From: Allobrachymonas sp.
GTDB taxonomy: Bacteria > Pseudomonadota > Gammaproteobacteria > Burkholderiales > Burkholderiaceae_C
Direction: 5' to 3'
DNA length: 18,343 nucleotides
Assembly (NCBI GenBank): GCA_030538335.1
Contig: JAUNUE010000012.1
Span: forward strand, 1-18,343
In this document: positions 1 to 7,188 of the stretch, piece by piece
Layout: every line of letters starts with the position of its first letter
Position numbering within the stretch: position 1 is the first letter of the stretch
Translations under genes and position numbers: made by a program
Notes under the pieces: model-generated
Told to the model about the DNA's origin: nothing
The model's database searches: none
The model's input: the letters and a program-made list of their open reading frames with translations, nothing else

Positions 1-2490
1 GGGCGTAAGCATGCCGCTCATGGCCGCTTTCACGTCGTCGATAACCTCGTAGAGGATTTTGTAGTAGCGGATTTCGATGCCGTTGTTTTCTGCAACCTTG
101 CGCGCATTGGCGTCGGCGCGGGTATTGAAGCCAATGACCACGGCATTGGATGCAATGGCCAGGTTCACGTCGGACTCTGAAATGCCGCCCACCGCCGCAT
201 ACACCACCTGCACTTTCACCTCGTCGGTCGAGAGTTTGAGCAGCGAAGCGGCCAGCGCCTCTTGCGTGCCCTGCACGTCGGCCTTGATGATGATGGGCAG
301 CGTCTTGACTTCGCCCGCAGCCATGTCGCTGAACATATTTTCGAGCTTGGCCGCCTGTTGTTTGGCGAGCTTGGTATCGCGGAATTTGCCGCTTCGGTAG
401 GTGGCAATTTCGCGCGCGCGGCGTTCGTCGGTCAGCACCATGAAGTCGTCACCGGCCTGCGGCACTTCGGTCAGACCCTGAATTTCCACCGGAATCGACG
501 GCCCGGCTTCTTTGGCTGGCTTGCCGGTTTCGTCGATCATGGCGCGCACGCGGCCCCAGGTTTGCCCGGCCAGCACCACGTCGCCTGCCTTGAGCGTGCC
601 GGACTGCACCAACACGGTCGCCACCGGGCCGCGGCCCTTGTCAAGCTGCGCTTCGATCACCAGGCCTTTGGCCAGGGCGTCGACCGGCGCCTTCAGCTCC
701 AGCACTTCGGCCTGCAGCAGCACCTGCTCCAGCAGTTCGTCAATGCCCTGCCCGGTTTTGGCCGATACCGGCACAAAGGGCGAATCACCGCCGTATTCTT
801 CAGGCACCACCTCTTCGCTGACCAGCTCGCCACGGATGCGCTCGGCATTGGCTTCGGGTTTATCGACCTTGGTAATGGCCACCACAATCGGCACTTCTGC
901 GGCCTTGGCATGGCGAATGGCCTCTTTGGTTTGCGGCATCACGCCGTCGTCAGCAGCCACCACCAGGATCACGATATCGGTCGCCTTGGCGCCGCGTGCA
1001 CGCATGGCGGTAAAGGCTTCGTGGCCGGGTGTGTCAAGGAAGGTGACAATGCCACGCTCGGTCTTGACATGGTAAGCGCCAATATGCTGGGTAATGCCAC
1101 CCGCTTCGCCAGACGCTACCTTGGTACGGCGGATATAGTCGAGCAGCGAGGTCTTGCCGTGGTCGACGTGGCCCATCACGGTGACGACTGGCGCACGCGG
1201 CAGTTGCTCGGCCGATTGGGCTTCCACTTCCTGCTCGGTAAAGGCCTCGGGGTCGTCAAGCGCAGCCTGCACCGCCGTGTGGCCCATTTCCTCGACCACG
1301 ATCATGGCCGTATCCTGATCCAGCGGCTGGTTGATGGTGACCATCTGGCCCAGCTTCATCAGCGACTTGATCACTTCAGACGCCTTGATCGACATTTTGT
1401 GCGCCAGTTCGGCCACGGTAATGGTCTCGGGTACGTGGATTTCAAGCTGCTTGAATTCGACCTGCACTGGCTCGTGGCGCACCTCTTCGCGGTTGCGGTC
1501 GCGTCGGCCACCGCCCCGTGGGCCGGAACGCCAGTTGCTGCCGCCGCGGCCTGCAGTGGTGTCGCCACGGGTCTTGATTTCGCCTTTTTTCTTGCCGTCG
1601 GCATCGCCCGCCCAACTCGACGACAGCTTGGCAGACTTGACCTCCTTGTTGGCCGTGCCGGGTGACGCGGGCTTGGCTGCGCCCGCTTTTTCGGGCTTGG
1701 CCGGGGTATCGGGCTTGCGCAGCGTGCCTTTGGCAGGCTTGGCCTCTTCGGGCTTCTTGGCCGTCAATACTTTGGCCGGCGCATTCATCATGTTGCGGAT
1801 CGCCTCGGCCTCAGCCAGCGCCTCGCGGCGGCGCTTTTCAAGATCCTGCGCACGCGCTGCGTCTTCTTCTTCCTGTTTGCGTTTGCGTTCGGCCTCGGCC
1901 TGTGCTGCCGCCTCTGCTTTTGCAGCGGCATCGTCCCCCTGCTTTTGCTCCGCAGGCACATCCGACTCAGACTGCGGCTGCGCCGTTTCTGCCGCACGTG
2001 CCTCGGCCTCTTTGGCCTCCTGCTCTTCACGCTGGCGACGGCGTTCGGCCAGCTCTTCTTCCTGGCGGCGAATCAACTCAGCCTGGCGGCGCGCCTCTTC
2101 TTCGCGACGCTGCAATTCAGCCGCATCAATCACGGGTTCCGCAGGCGCAGCCGGTTCTGCCACAGGCGCTTCGACAGGCACTGCCTCGACCTCATCGCGC
2201 TTGACCAGCGTGCGCTTCTTGCGCACTTCCACCTGGATCGTGCGCGCCTTGCCAGTGGCGTCGGCCTGGCGGATTTCGCTGGTGGATTTTTTGGTCAGCA
2301 CGATTTTCTTGCGCTCAGATGCGCCATCGCTCTGGCCGCGCAGATAGTCGCGCAGCTTGATCTTGTCGGTCTCGCTGATCACGGCGTCAGCGCCTGACTT
2401 GTTCACGCCCGCGCTCTGGAGTTGCACCAGCAACTCCTGCGGACTTTGCCTGAGTTCGGCAGCAAATTCTGCAACAGTGGTTTTTGACAT
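1..2490 (-). CDS. infB: Translation initiation factor IF-2 (C-terminus cut by window edge)
   Basis: IF-2 is the GTPase that brings fMet-tRNA to the 30S subunit and promotes subunit joining. The frame is open from the ATG at 2490 to the window edge, giving 830 codons, and about 110 C-terminal residues should lie outside. It starts MSKTTVAEFAAELRQS, an IF2-N domain, followed by a long Lys/Arg/Glu/Ala-rich linker (about residues 110-400, partly coiled coil). The G domain shows GHVDHGKT (440-447), DTPGH (486-490), TKVD (540-543, where NKxD is usual) and SAKTG. The visible end, AAMSGMLTP, belongs to the domain before the fMet-tRNA-binding C2 domain. An AAGGAAGAGG stretch serves as ribosome site. 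It lies 18 bp after nusA in the rimP-nusA-infB operon. Identification is certain; only the G4 Thr is unusual. Confidence 0.97.
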   Translation of the reverse strand, partial: MSKTTVAEFAAELRQSPQELLVQLQSAGVNKSGADAVISETDKIKLRDYLRGQSDGASERKKIVLTKKSTSEIRQADATGKARTIQVEVRKKRTLVKRDEVEAVPVEAPVAEPAAPAEPVIDAAELQRREEEARRQAELIRRQEEELAERRRQREEQEAKEAEARAAETAQPQSESDVPAEQKQGDDAAAKAEAAAQAEAERKRKQEEEDAARAQDLEKRRREALAEAEAIRNMMNAPAKVLTAKKPEEAKPAKGTLRKPDTPAKPEKAGAAKPASPGTANKEVKSAKLSSSWAGDADGKKKGEIKTRGDTTAGRGGSNWRSGPRGGGRRDRNREEVRHEPVQVEFKQLEIHVPETITVAELAHKMSIKASEVIKSLMKLGQMVTINQPLDQDTAMIVVEEMGHTAVQAALDDPEAFTEQEVEAQSAEQLPRAPVVTVMGHVDHGKTSLLDYIRRTKVASGEAGGITQHIGAYHVKTERGIVTFLDTPGHEAFTAMRARGAKATDIVILVVAADDGVMPQTKEAIRHAKAAEVPIVVAITKVDKPEANAERIRGELVSEEVVPEEYGGDSPFVPVSAKTGQGIDELLEQVLLQAEVLELKAPVDALAKGLVIEAQLDKGRGPVATVLVQSGTLKAGDVVLAGQTWGRVRAMIDETGKPAKEAGPSIPVEIQGLTEVPQAGDDFMVLTDERRAREIATYRSGKFRDTKLAKQQAAKLENMFSDMAAGEVKTLPIIIKADVQGTQEALAASLLKLSTDEVKVQVVYAAVGGISESDVNLAIASNAVVIGFNTRADANARKVAENNGIEIRYYKILYEVIDDVKAAMSGMLTP

Positions 2491-2508
2491 GCGTTATCTG
2501 CCTCTTCC

Positions 2509-4041
2509 TTAAGCCTGGTCTTCGGTAAACCAGTGTTCACGCGCCTGCATGATCAGGGCGTTGGCGGCCTCTTGTTCCAGGCCGGTCATTTCCATCAATT
2601 CGTCGGTCGCCAGGTCGGCCAGCGCGTCGCGGGTATGCACGCCGCCCTCGGCCAGTTTGGCCACCAGCTCGGCCGTCATGCCCTGCAAGGTGAGCAGGCT
2701 GCCATCGTCGCCATGCACCTCTTGCGCGATTTCCATCGTGAGCAAGGCGTCTTTGGCGCGCTTGCGCAGCTCGTTGACGGTGTCTTCGTCAAGTGCCTCG
2801 ATTTCGAGCATTTCCTGCAGCGGCACATACGCCACTTCTTCGAGGCTGACAAACCCTTCTTCGATCAGGATGTCGGCAATTTCCTCGTCGACATCGAGCT
2901 TGGTCATGAACAGCGTGCGCAGGGTCTGGTTTTCGCTGGCCTGCTTTTCGGCCGATTCGACCGCGTCCATGATGTTGATCTTCCAGCCCGTCAGGTCAGA
3001 CGCCAGGCGCACGTTCTGCCCGCCGCGGCCAATGGCCACGGCAAGGTTTTCTTCGTCCACCACCACGTCCATGGCGTGTTTTTCTTCGTCGACCATGATC
3101 GACTGCACATTGGCCGGAGCCAGCGCACCAATCACGAACTGCGCCGGGTCTTCGCTCCACAGCACAATATCGACACGCTCGCCTGCCAGTTCATTGGTCA
3201 CTGCCGTAACGCGCGAGCCACGCACACCCACGCACGTGCCAATGGGATCAATGCGCGGGTCGTGCGCCACCACGGCAATCTTGGCGCGGCTGCCGGGGTC
3301 GCGTGCGCAGCTTTTTATTTCCAGCAAGCCCTGCTCGATCTCGGGCACTTCGTTGCGGAACAGCTCCACCATGAAGGCAGGCGCCGATCGCGAAAGGATG
3401 ACCGGCGCGCCGCGCAGGGTCGTATCCACCTCCATGATCATGGCGCGCACACGGTCGCCGGTGCGGAAGTTTTCTTTCGGAATCATCTCGTTGCGGCGCA
3501 GGCGGCCTTCGACACGGCCACTCTCGATGATCATGTCGCCCTTGTCCATGCGTTTGACCGTGCCGTTGAAGATTTTTTCGCCGCGGTCGAGAAAGTCGCG
3601 CAGCAGCATGTCGCGCTCGGCATCGCGGATGCGTTGCAGCACCACCTGCTTGGCCGTCATGGCGCCAATGCGGCCTATGGGCGCCGATTCCACCTGTTGT
3701 ACGACATACAAGCCTTCTGCCACATCGGCCACACGTTCCCCAGCCTCGGTCTCTACCCAGCAGTCTTCGGCTGTATCGGATATGCGTTCCTGTGCATCCA
3801 TCAGCAACTCTTCCGCATCCGGGTTTTGCAAACCGGCCTCGTCAGGCACCACCAGCCAGCGGCGGAAGGTTTCGTAATCTCCGGTTTCGCGGTCAATCGA
3901 AACTATCAAATCCACCTCGCCCTGGAACTGCTTTTTGGCGGCTTGCGCCAAAGCCTGCTCGAGCGCGCCAAACACCACGTCGAGTTCCACATTTTTTTCA
4001 CGTGCAATCGCTTCTACCAACATGAGCATTTCACGGTTCAT
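2509..4041 (-). CDS. nusA: Transcription termination/antitermination factor NusA
   Basis: NusA binds RNA polymerase, promotes pausing and hairpin-dependent termination, and takes part in antitermination. The protein is 510 aa, close to the 495 aa of E. coli. The start used is ATG at 4041 (MNREMLMLVEAIAREKNV), with GGAG nine bases upstream; a TTG at 4056 would add five residues and sits on that ribosome site. The order is an N-terminal polymerase-binding domain, an S1 domain (about 135-200), KH1 with the GVRGSR loop, KH2 with AIGRGGQNVRLA, and two acidic C-terminal helix-hairpin repeats (about 365-505, ending REHWFTEDQA). The C-terminal acidic repeats are as in E. coli and absent from many Gram-positives. 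It is the second gene of the operon, 75 bp after rimP. Autoregulation through the leader terminator is plausible but inferred. Confidence 0.97.
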   Translation of the reverse strand: MNREMLMLVEAIAREKNVELDVVFGALEQALAQAAKKQFQGEVDLIVSIDRETGDYETFRRWLVVPDEAGLQNPDAEELLMDAQERISDTAEDCWVETEAGERVADVAEGLYVVQQVESAPIGRIGAMTAKQVVLQRIRDAERDMLLRDFLDRGEKIFNGTVKRMDKGDMIIESGRVEGRLRRNEMIPKENFRTGDRVRAMIMEVDTTLRGAPVILSRSAPAFMVELFRNEVPEIEQGLLEIKSCARDPGSRAKIAVVAHDPRIDPIGTCVGVRGSRVTAVTNELAGERVDIVLWSEDPAQFVIGALAPANVQSIMVDEEKHAMDVVVDEENLAVAIGRGGQNVRLASDLTGWKINIMDAVESAEKQASENQTLRTLFMTKLDVDEEIADILIEEGFVSLEEVAYVPLQEMLEIEALDEDTVNELRKRAKDALLTMEIAQEVHGDDGSLLTLQGMTAELVAKLAEGGVHTRDALADLATDELMEMTGLEQEAANALIMQAREHWFTEDQA

Positions 4042-4116
4042 TTTGTTGTGCTCCAATTTCCTGTCGAGTTTGTGTTCCTGTGGCCGAATGGCCGTGCCTG
4101 GTTTGCTTTGTGTCTG

Positions 4117-4704
4117 TCAATTTCCGCTTGCCACTTGTTCACTGTCACTTGCCGCCTTGCGCCCCTTGAAGTTCACCACGGGCGCGAGGCGCGCCTCGCG
4201 CACTTCGTCGAGCGTGAAAGCCAGCGACTGCAGCGGCACATCCTGCTGCTTTTTGCGGCTCACGCGCTTGCCCGGCGGGGGTGGTGGCACATCGCTCCAG
4301 ACGATTTGCCAGCCCTGCTCCGTTTTTTCAAGCGCGCCGCGGAATTTCTTGCGGTTGGCGGCAATCTGCCCCGCGTTGGCGCCAATGGCCTGCTTGAGGG
4401 TGATGTCCACCAGTTCGCCCGCGAAACGCTCAAAATCCTGGGCATTGCGCAACAGGCGATCAATGCCGGGCGAACCTACTTCAAGGCGCTGGTAATCAAT
4501 ATCTTCAACCTGCAGCGCATATTGCAACTGCCGCGTGACTTTTTCGCAATCTTCAATCGTTACCGCACGCTCTGCACCTGGCTCGCCGGGTGTCCAGGGC
4601 CAGTCGATGGTAACGCGCAGCAAGCCCCCGGCAGAGCGTTCCAGCTCCACCAGTTCCAGGCCCAAAGCCTGTCCCGTTTGATGTACCACTTCCTGCAAAG
4701 CCAC
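4117..4704 (-). CDS. rimP: Ribosome maturation factor RimP
   Basis: RimP assists 30S subunit assembly. The 195-aa protein opens MALQEVVHQTGQALGLELVE from a GTG at 4704 and has the family core ERSAGGLLRVTID, TIEDCEKVTRQL and LEVGSPGIDRLL, then a C-terminal Sm-like domain with KFRGAL and LDEVREARLAPVVNFKGR. GSPGIDRLL replaces the more usual (S)SPGIDRPL. The start rests on alignment with the usual MALQ beginning; the ribosome site is weak (GGGGC about a dozen bases upstream, or an AAGG touching the start). A short proline run (VPPPPPGKR) links to a basic patch. It is the first gene of the rimP-nusA-infB operon, about 110 nt downstream of the predicted transcription start, with a terminator-like hairpin in that leader. 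Confidence 0.93.
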   Translation of the reverse strand: MALQEVVHQTGQALGLELVELERSAGGLLRVTIDWPWTPGEPGAERAVTIEDCEKVTRQLQYALQVEDIDYQRLEVGSPGIDRLLRNAQDFERFAGELVDITLKQAIGANAGQIAANRKKFRGALEKTEQGWQIVWSDVPPPPPGKRVSRKKQQDVPLQSLAFTLDEVREARLAPVVNFKGRKAASDSEQVASGN

Positions 4705-4757
4705 CTTGCGTTTTGCCCCTGTTTTTGGCTGTAGATGATGAAAATTGCCTCATCGGT

Positions 4758-4800
4758 CAAGCAAAAAAAATGGGCGGGTAAAAACCGGCCCATCTGCTTG
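4758..4800 (-). terminator. Terminator-like hairpin in the rimP operon leader (candidate attenuator)
   Basis: On the minus strand ATGGGC (4793-4788) pairs with GCCCAT (4775-4770). After one G-G mismatch position on the plus strand (4776/4787), three more pairs close a four-base loop at 4780-4783. The 3' arm runs into eight T residues (complement of 4763-4770), the form of an intrinsic terminator reading minus. Outer arms CAAGCA and TGCTTG (4758-4763 and 4795-4800) could extend the stem. No minus-strand gene lies upstream, so it sits between the operon's promoter and rimP, which suggests attenuation. In E. coli, terminators also precede rimP (after metY) and NusA autoregulates its operon. Confidence 0.7.
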
Positions 4801-4820
4801 CTTGGTCGAGATCGTTTGCG

Positions 4821-4849
4821 ATTATAGCTTGTAACCGCGCCAATTACAA
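4821..4849 (-). promoter_or_regulatory. Sigma70-type promoter of rimP-nusA-infB
   Basis: Reading minus, TTGTAA (4849-4844) is followed by exactly 17 bases and then a perfect TATAAT (4826-4821). Transcription would start near 4814, leaving a leader of about 110 nt before the rimP GTG. It is the best promoter match in the window. The -35 hexamer is part of an inverted repeat. Confidence 0.75.
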
Positions 4850-4850
4850 G
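4828..4850. promoter_or_regulatory. Dyad CTTGTAA-N9-TTACAAG over the rimP -35 region (candidate operator)
   Basis: Two perfect 7-bp arms (4828-4834 and 4844-4850) face each other across nine bases, spacing their centres about 1.5 helical turns apart, as for many dimeric repressors. The dyad covers the -35 and most of the spacer of the rimP promoter. On the plus strand TTGTAA (4829-4834) with TTTTAT (4853-4858) after 18 bases could be a weak promoter toward fabI. The regulator is unknown; function is inferred from position only. Confidence 0.4.
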
Positions 4851-4981
4851 GGTTTTATCGGGCAACGCGCCTCTTGCATGGATGGCATAAGCGGTCGTGC
4901 GACAATTGCGGCCTGCATGGCCGTTTGCGCGCCAGGCTCACCAGCCATTATCTGAACAAATCAAATACAAGGAGATTTTCC

Positions 4982-5815
4982 ATGGGCTTTTTGCAAGGCA
5001 AAAAACTGCTGATTACAGGCGTATTGTCCAACCGTTCCATCGCCTACGGCATTGCCAAGGCTTGCCGCGCACAAGGCGCAGAACTGGCGTTCAGTTACGT
5101 AGGGGATCGCTTCAAGGAGCGCATCACCGAATTTGCCGCGGAATTTGACAGCACGCTGGTGTTTGATTGCGATGTAGGCAGCGACGAGCAGATCGAAAAG
5201 ATGTTTGCCGATCTGTCAAAAACCTGGCCCAAATTTGACGGCTTTGTCCACGCCATCGGCTTTGCGCCCCGTGAAGCCATTGCGGGCAATTTTCTGGATG
5301 GCCTGAGCCGTGAAAACTACCGCATCGCGCACGACATCAGCGCCTACAGTTTTCCGGCCATGGCCAAATCTGCCCTGCCTTACCTCAACGACAAATCGGC
5401 GCTGCTCACCCTCACTTACCTCGGCGCGTTGCGCTCGGTGCCCAACTACAACACCATGGGTCTGGCCAAGGCATCGCTCGAAGCCTCGGTGCGCTATCTG
5501 GCCGAAGCCGTGGGCAAGCTGCCCGATGGCCGCAGCATGCGCGTCAACGGCATCAGCGCCGGCCCGATCAAGACGCTGGCCGCCAGCGGCATCAAGGATT
5601 TCAGCAAGCTGCTGAGCTTCATGTCCACCAGTTGCCCGCTGCGCCGCAATATCACGATTGAAGAAGTCGGCAACGTCGCCGCCTTTTTGCTCAGCGACCT
5701 CGCCAGCGGCATGACGGCAGAAATCAGCTATGTGGATTGCGGCTTCAGCCAGACTGCAGGCATCAGTCTGGACAGCGTGGAAGCAGCTTTTGCCAAGCCG
5801 GGCAGCGCAGAGTAA
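4982..5815 (+). CDS. fabI: Enoyl-[acyl-carrier-protein] reductase (NADH), FabI
   Basis: FabI reduces trans-2-enoyl-ACP with NAD(P)H in the last step of each fatty acid elongation cycle. The 277-aa protein starts MGFLQGKKLLITG at an ATG preceded by AAGGAG seven bases away; an in-frame ATG at 4874 has no such site and adds 36 unconserved residues. It is a short-chain dehydrogenase fold with an N-terminal nucleotide site (GVLSNRSIAYGIA), HAIGFAP, and catalytic Tyr146, Tyr156 and Lys163 in TYLGA and YNTMGLAK, at the same numbers as in E. coli. The C-terminus is about 15 residues longer than in E. coli. The conserved Gly of HAIGFAP, whose change gives triclosan resistance in E. coli, is present. 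It is divergent from rimP, shares a 277-bp upstream region with it, and converges on the hydrolase gene. Confidence 0.96.
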   Translation: MGFLQGKKLLITGVLSNRSIAYGIAKACRAQGAELAFSYVGDRFKERITEFAAEFDSTLVFDCDVGSDEQIEKMFADLSKTWPKFDGFVHAIGFAPREAIAGNFLDGLSRENYRIAHDISAYSFPAMAKSALPYLNDKSALLTLTYLGALRSVPNYNTMGLAKASLEASVRYLAEAVGKLPDGRSMRVNGISAGPIKTLAASGIKDFSKLLSFMSTSCPLRRNITIEEVGNVAAFLLSDLASGMTAEISYVDCGFSQTAGISLDSVEAAFAKPGSAE

Positions 5816-5820
5816 TCACC

Positions 5821-5835
5821 GCGCCTTAACGGCGC
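5821..5835. terminator. Small hairpin between convergent fabI and hydrolase genes
   Basis: GCGCC-TTAAC-GGCGC forms a 5-bp GC-only stem that overlaps the hydrolase stop codon and begins six bases after the fabI stop. No T tract follows on either strand, so it would be a weak or Rho-assisted end for the two facing transcripts. Confidence 0.25.
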
Positions 5836-6737
5836 CCGGTTGACGGTGCCAGCCGCAGCCATGGCGCCGCTTCTTTTTGCCACACACCCGTGAAATGGGT
5901 GAACAGCGTGTGGCCATCGGTGCCGCGCCGACCGACATTGATGAACTGCGCCTTGCCTCCGGCCTGGCGGTAAGCGTCAAACCACATGCGGGGTGTAGTG
6001 GCACCAAAAAACTGGTCATTCTCGGCATAGATCCACACAGAGGGAACCGGGTTGTTGCGCCCAAACTGGCGCATCTGTTGTGCCAGCTCCTGCACCGAAC
6101 ACGGTTGCTGCGGGCGCCGCTGCGGATCGCCCCCGGCTCCCCCCGAAACGTTGACGACGGCACGAACGCCTTGCGGCAAACGGGCTGCCGTGGCCAGGGC
6201 AACAACACCGCCATACGAGTGCCCGATCAGTACCGTACCTGTAGCTGAAACATCCGGCCGACGACGCAGGGTCTGGATCACAACTTCGGTCTGTTTGGCC
6301 GCAGCATCAAACCCCGGTGCAAAGTTGCGCTGGGTGCAACTGCCGCTGGCCTCCAGATCTGGCCCGGTGCTTACGCCATACCCCACACGCGTGGGCACCG
6401 CCACCACATAGCCCATTCTGGTGAGGTAGTTGACCGCAGCAGTAAACCGCGCGCGGCCCAGCGTGACCCGGCTTTTTTCATCGGCCGGGCGGCCATGCAG
6501 CAACACCGCCAAAGGCCGCGGGCCGCGCGTGCGGTCATCCACATGCACGCTCACAAAAAAAGAGCGCGACAGAATGCGCCCCCGGTCATCGGGCAAAGAT
6601 GCCACCAGCCACATGCCCTGCTCGCGCACGGCAGCGTGTGCGGCACCCGCTCCAACCACCAAGGCGAGCAGTACGGTACGCAACCCGTGGCGTAAGCAAA
6701 GGCGCCACAGATAGGTTCGGCCGAACTTATGCATCAT
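5826..6737 (-). CDS. Exported alpha/beta hydrolase (dienelactone-hydrolase-like), substrate unknown
   Basis: The start taken is ATG at 6737, giving 303 aa; it follows GAGGGGG at good distance and overlaps the upstream gene's stop by 11 bp. A start at 6800 would bury the signal peptide. Residues 1-35 form a Sec signal peptide (basic start, hydrophobic TVLLALVVGAGAA, cleavage after AHA). The mature part has the alpha/beta hydrolase fold: LLHGRP (79-84) as oxyanion region, nucleophile Ser174 in GHSYGG, probable acid Asp241 in AENDQFF, and His276 in TDGHTLF. Two cysteines (134, 213) could form a disulfide in the periplasm. It is the last gene of the run from the solute-binding protein and lies tail to tail with fabI. 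An esterase or peptidase role is possible; the substrate cannot be told. Confidence 0.85.
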   Translation of the reverse strand: MMHKFGRTYLWRLCLRHGLRTVLLALVVGAGAAHAAVREQGMWLVASLPDDRGRILSRSFFVSVHVDDRTRGPRPLAVLLHGRPADEKSRVTLGRARFTAAVNYLTRMGYVVAVPTRVGYGVSTGPDLEASGSCTQRNFAPGFDAAAKQTEVVIQTLRRRPDVSATGTVLIGHSYGGVVALATAARLPQGVRAVVNVSGGAGGDPQRRPQQPCSVQELAQQMRQFGRNNPVPSVWIYAENDQFFGATTPRMWFDAYRQAGGKAQFINVGRRGTDGHTLFTHFTGVWQKEAAPWLRLAPSTGRR

Positions 6738-7188
6738 CCCCTGCCCCCTCTTTCGCATCGACTGCCCCATGGTACAGCCACCGCCCTTGCTCGCGCACAA
6801 AGCGGCTTTGTTCTTCCAGCCGCGCTACCCGGCCTTGCTGGCGGTAGCGTGCGACAAACGCCACTTCGGCCTGGTCATCAGCCACGGGTTTGTGCCACAA
6901 GACTTTCAAACCCAGCCATTGCAGGGAGGCATCAGGAACAAGTTCCTGCGGGCAGGTTTCAGGATGCCAGCTTTCGCGCAGATACGCGGTGTTGCCTGTC
7001 ACGTAGGCGGTATAGCGTGAGCGCATCAAGGCTTCTGCATCGGTGGCGGTGTGTTCGCCTTTCAGCAAGGGGCCACAACATGCCCCAAAGACAAGCGGGC
7101 GCGCCCGGCCCTTGCTGCCTGCCATCGTGCGCCCGCAGGGACAGGGATCCTGATCCGAAGGCAGGGTGACAACGGGGTCAGATTTCAT
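6727..7188 (-). CDS. YchJ/UPF0225-family protein with SEC-C-type cysteine cluster
   Basis: The 153-aa protein starts at ATG 7188 inside the last codons of aceK (11-bp overlap, ATGAAATCTGA); a TTG at 7224 is the only longer choice. The N-terminal cysteines, Cys16-Pro-Cys18 and Cys37-Cys38-Gly, match the SEC-C-like zinc-binding motif. ALMRSRYTAYVTGN followed by YLRESWHPETCP is the YchJ central-domain signature (NTF2-like fold). The usual family layout is one N-terminal cysteine motif with this middle domain at about 150-160 aa, which fits. The biochemical function of the family is not established. No strong ribosome site is visible, so translation probably depends on aceK; its own stop is overlapped by the next gene. 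Confidence 0.88.
   Translation of the reverse strand: MKSDPVVTLPSDQDPCPCGRTMAGSKGRARPLVFGACCGPLLKGEHTATDAEALMRSRYTAYVTGNTAYLRESWHPETCPQELVPDASLQWLGLKVLWHKPVADDQAEVAFVARYRQQGRVARLEEQSRFVREQGRWLYHGAVDAKEGAGDDA

Noticed and set aside
262..1665. Long plus-strand open frame (467 codons) opposite infB
   Set aside because: It lies fully antisense to a certain IF-2 gene; its His/Leu/Gly-rich product has no recognisable motif and reflects GC-rich codon bias.
2533..4734. Plus-strand open frame of 733 codons opposite nusA and rimP
   Set aside because: It spans two certain genes and their gap on the other strand, has no domain and a skewed composition; a shadow of the minus-strand codon usage.
4560..4865. 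Minus-strand open frame of 101 codons over the rimP promoter and leader
   Set aside because: It covers the -10 region and the terminator hairpin, then overlaps rimP in another frame; no motif.
4874..4981. Longer fabI start at ATG 4874
   Set aside because: It lacks a ribosome site and adds residues not found in FabI proteins, while ATG 4982 has AAGGAG and the usual MGFLxGK start.
4705..4981. A tRNA (metY-like) upstream of rimP, as in E. coli
   Set aside because: I looked for a cloverleaf and a T-loop (GGTTCGAATC-like) in this gap and saw none.
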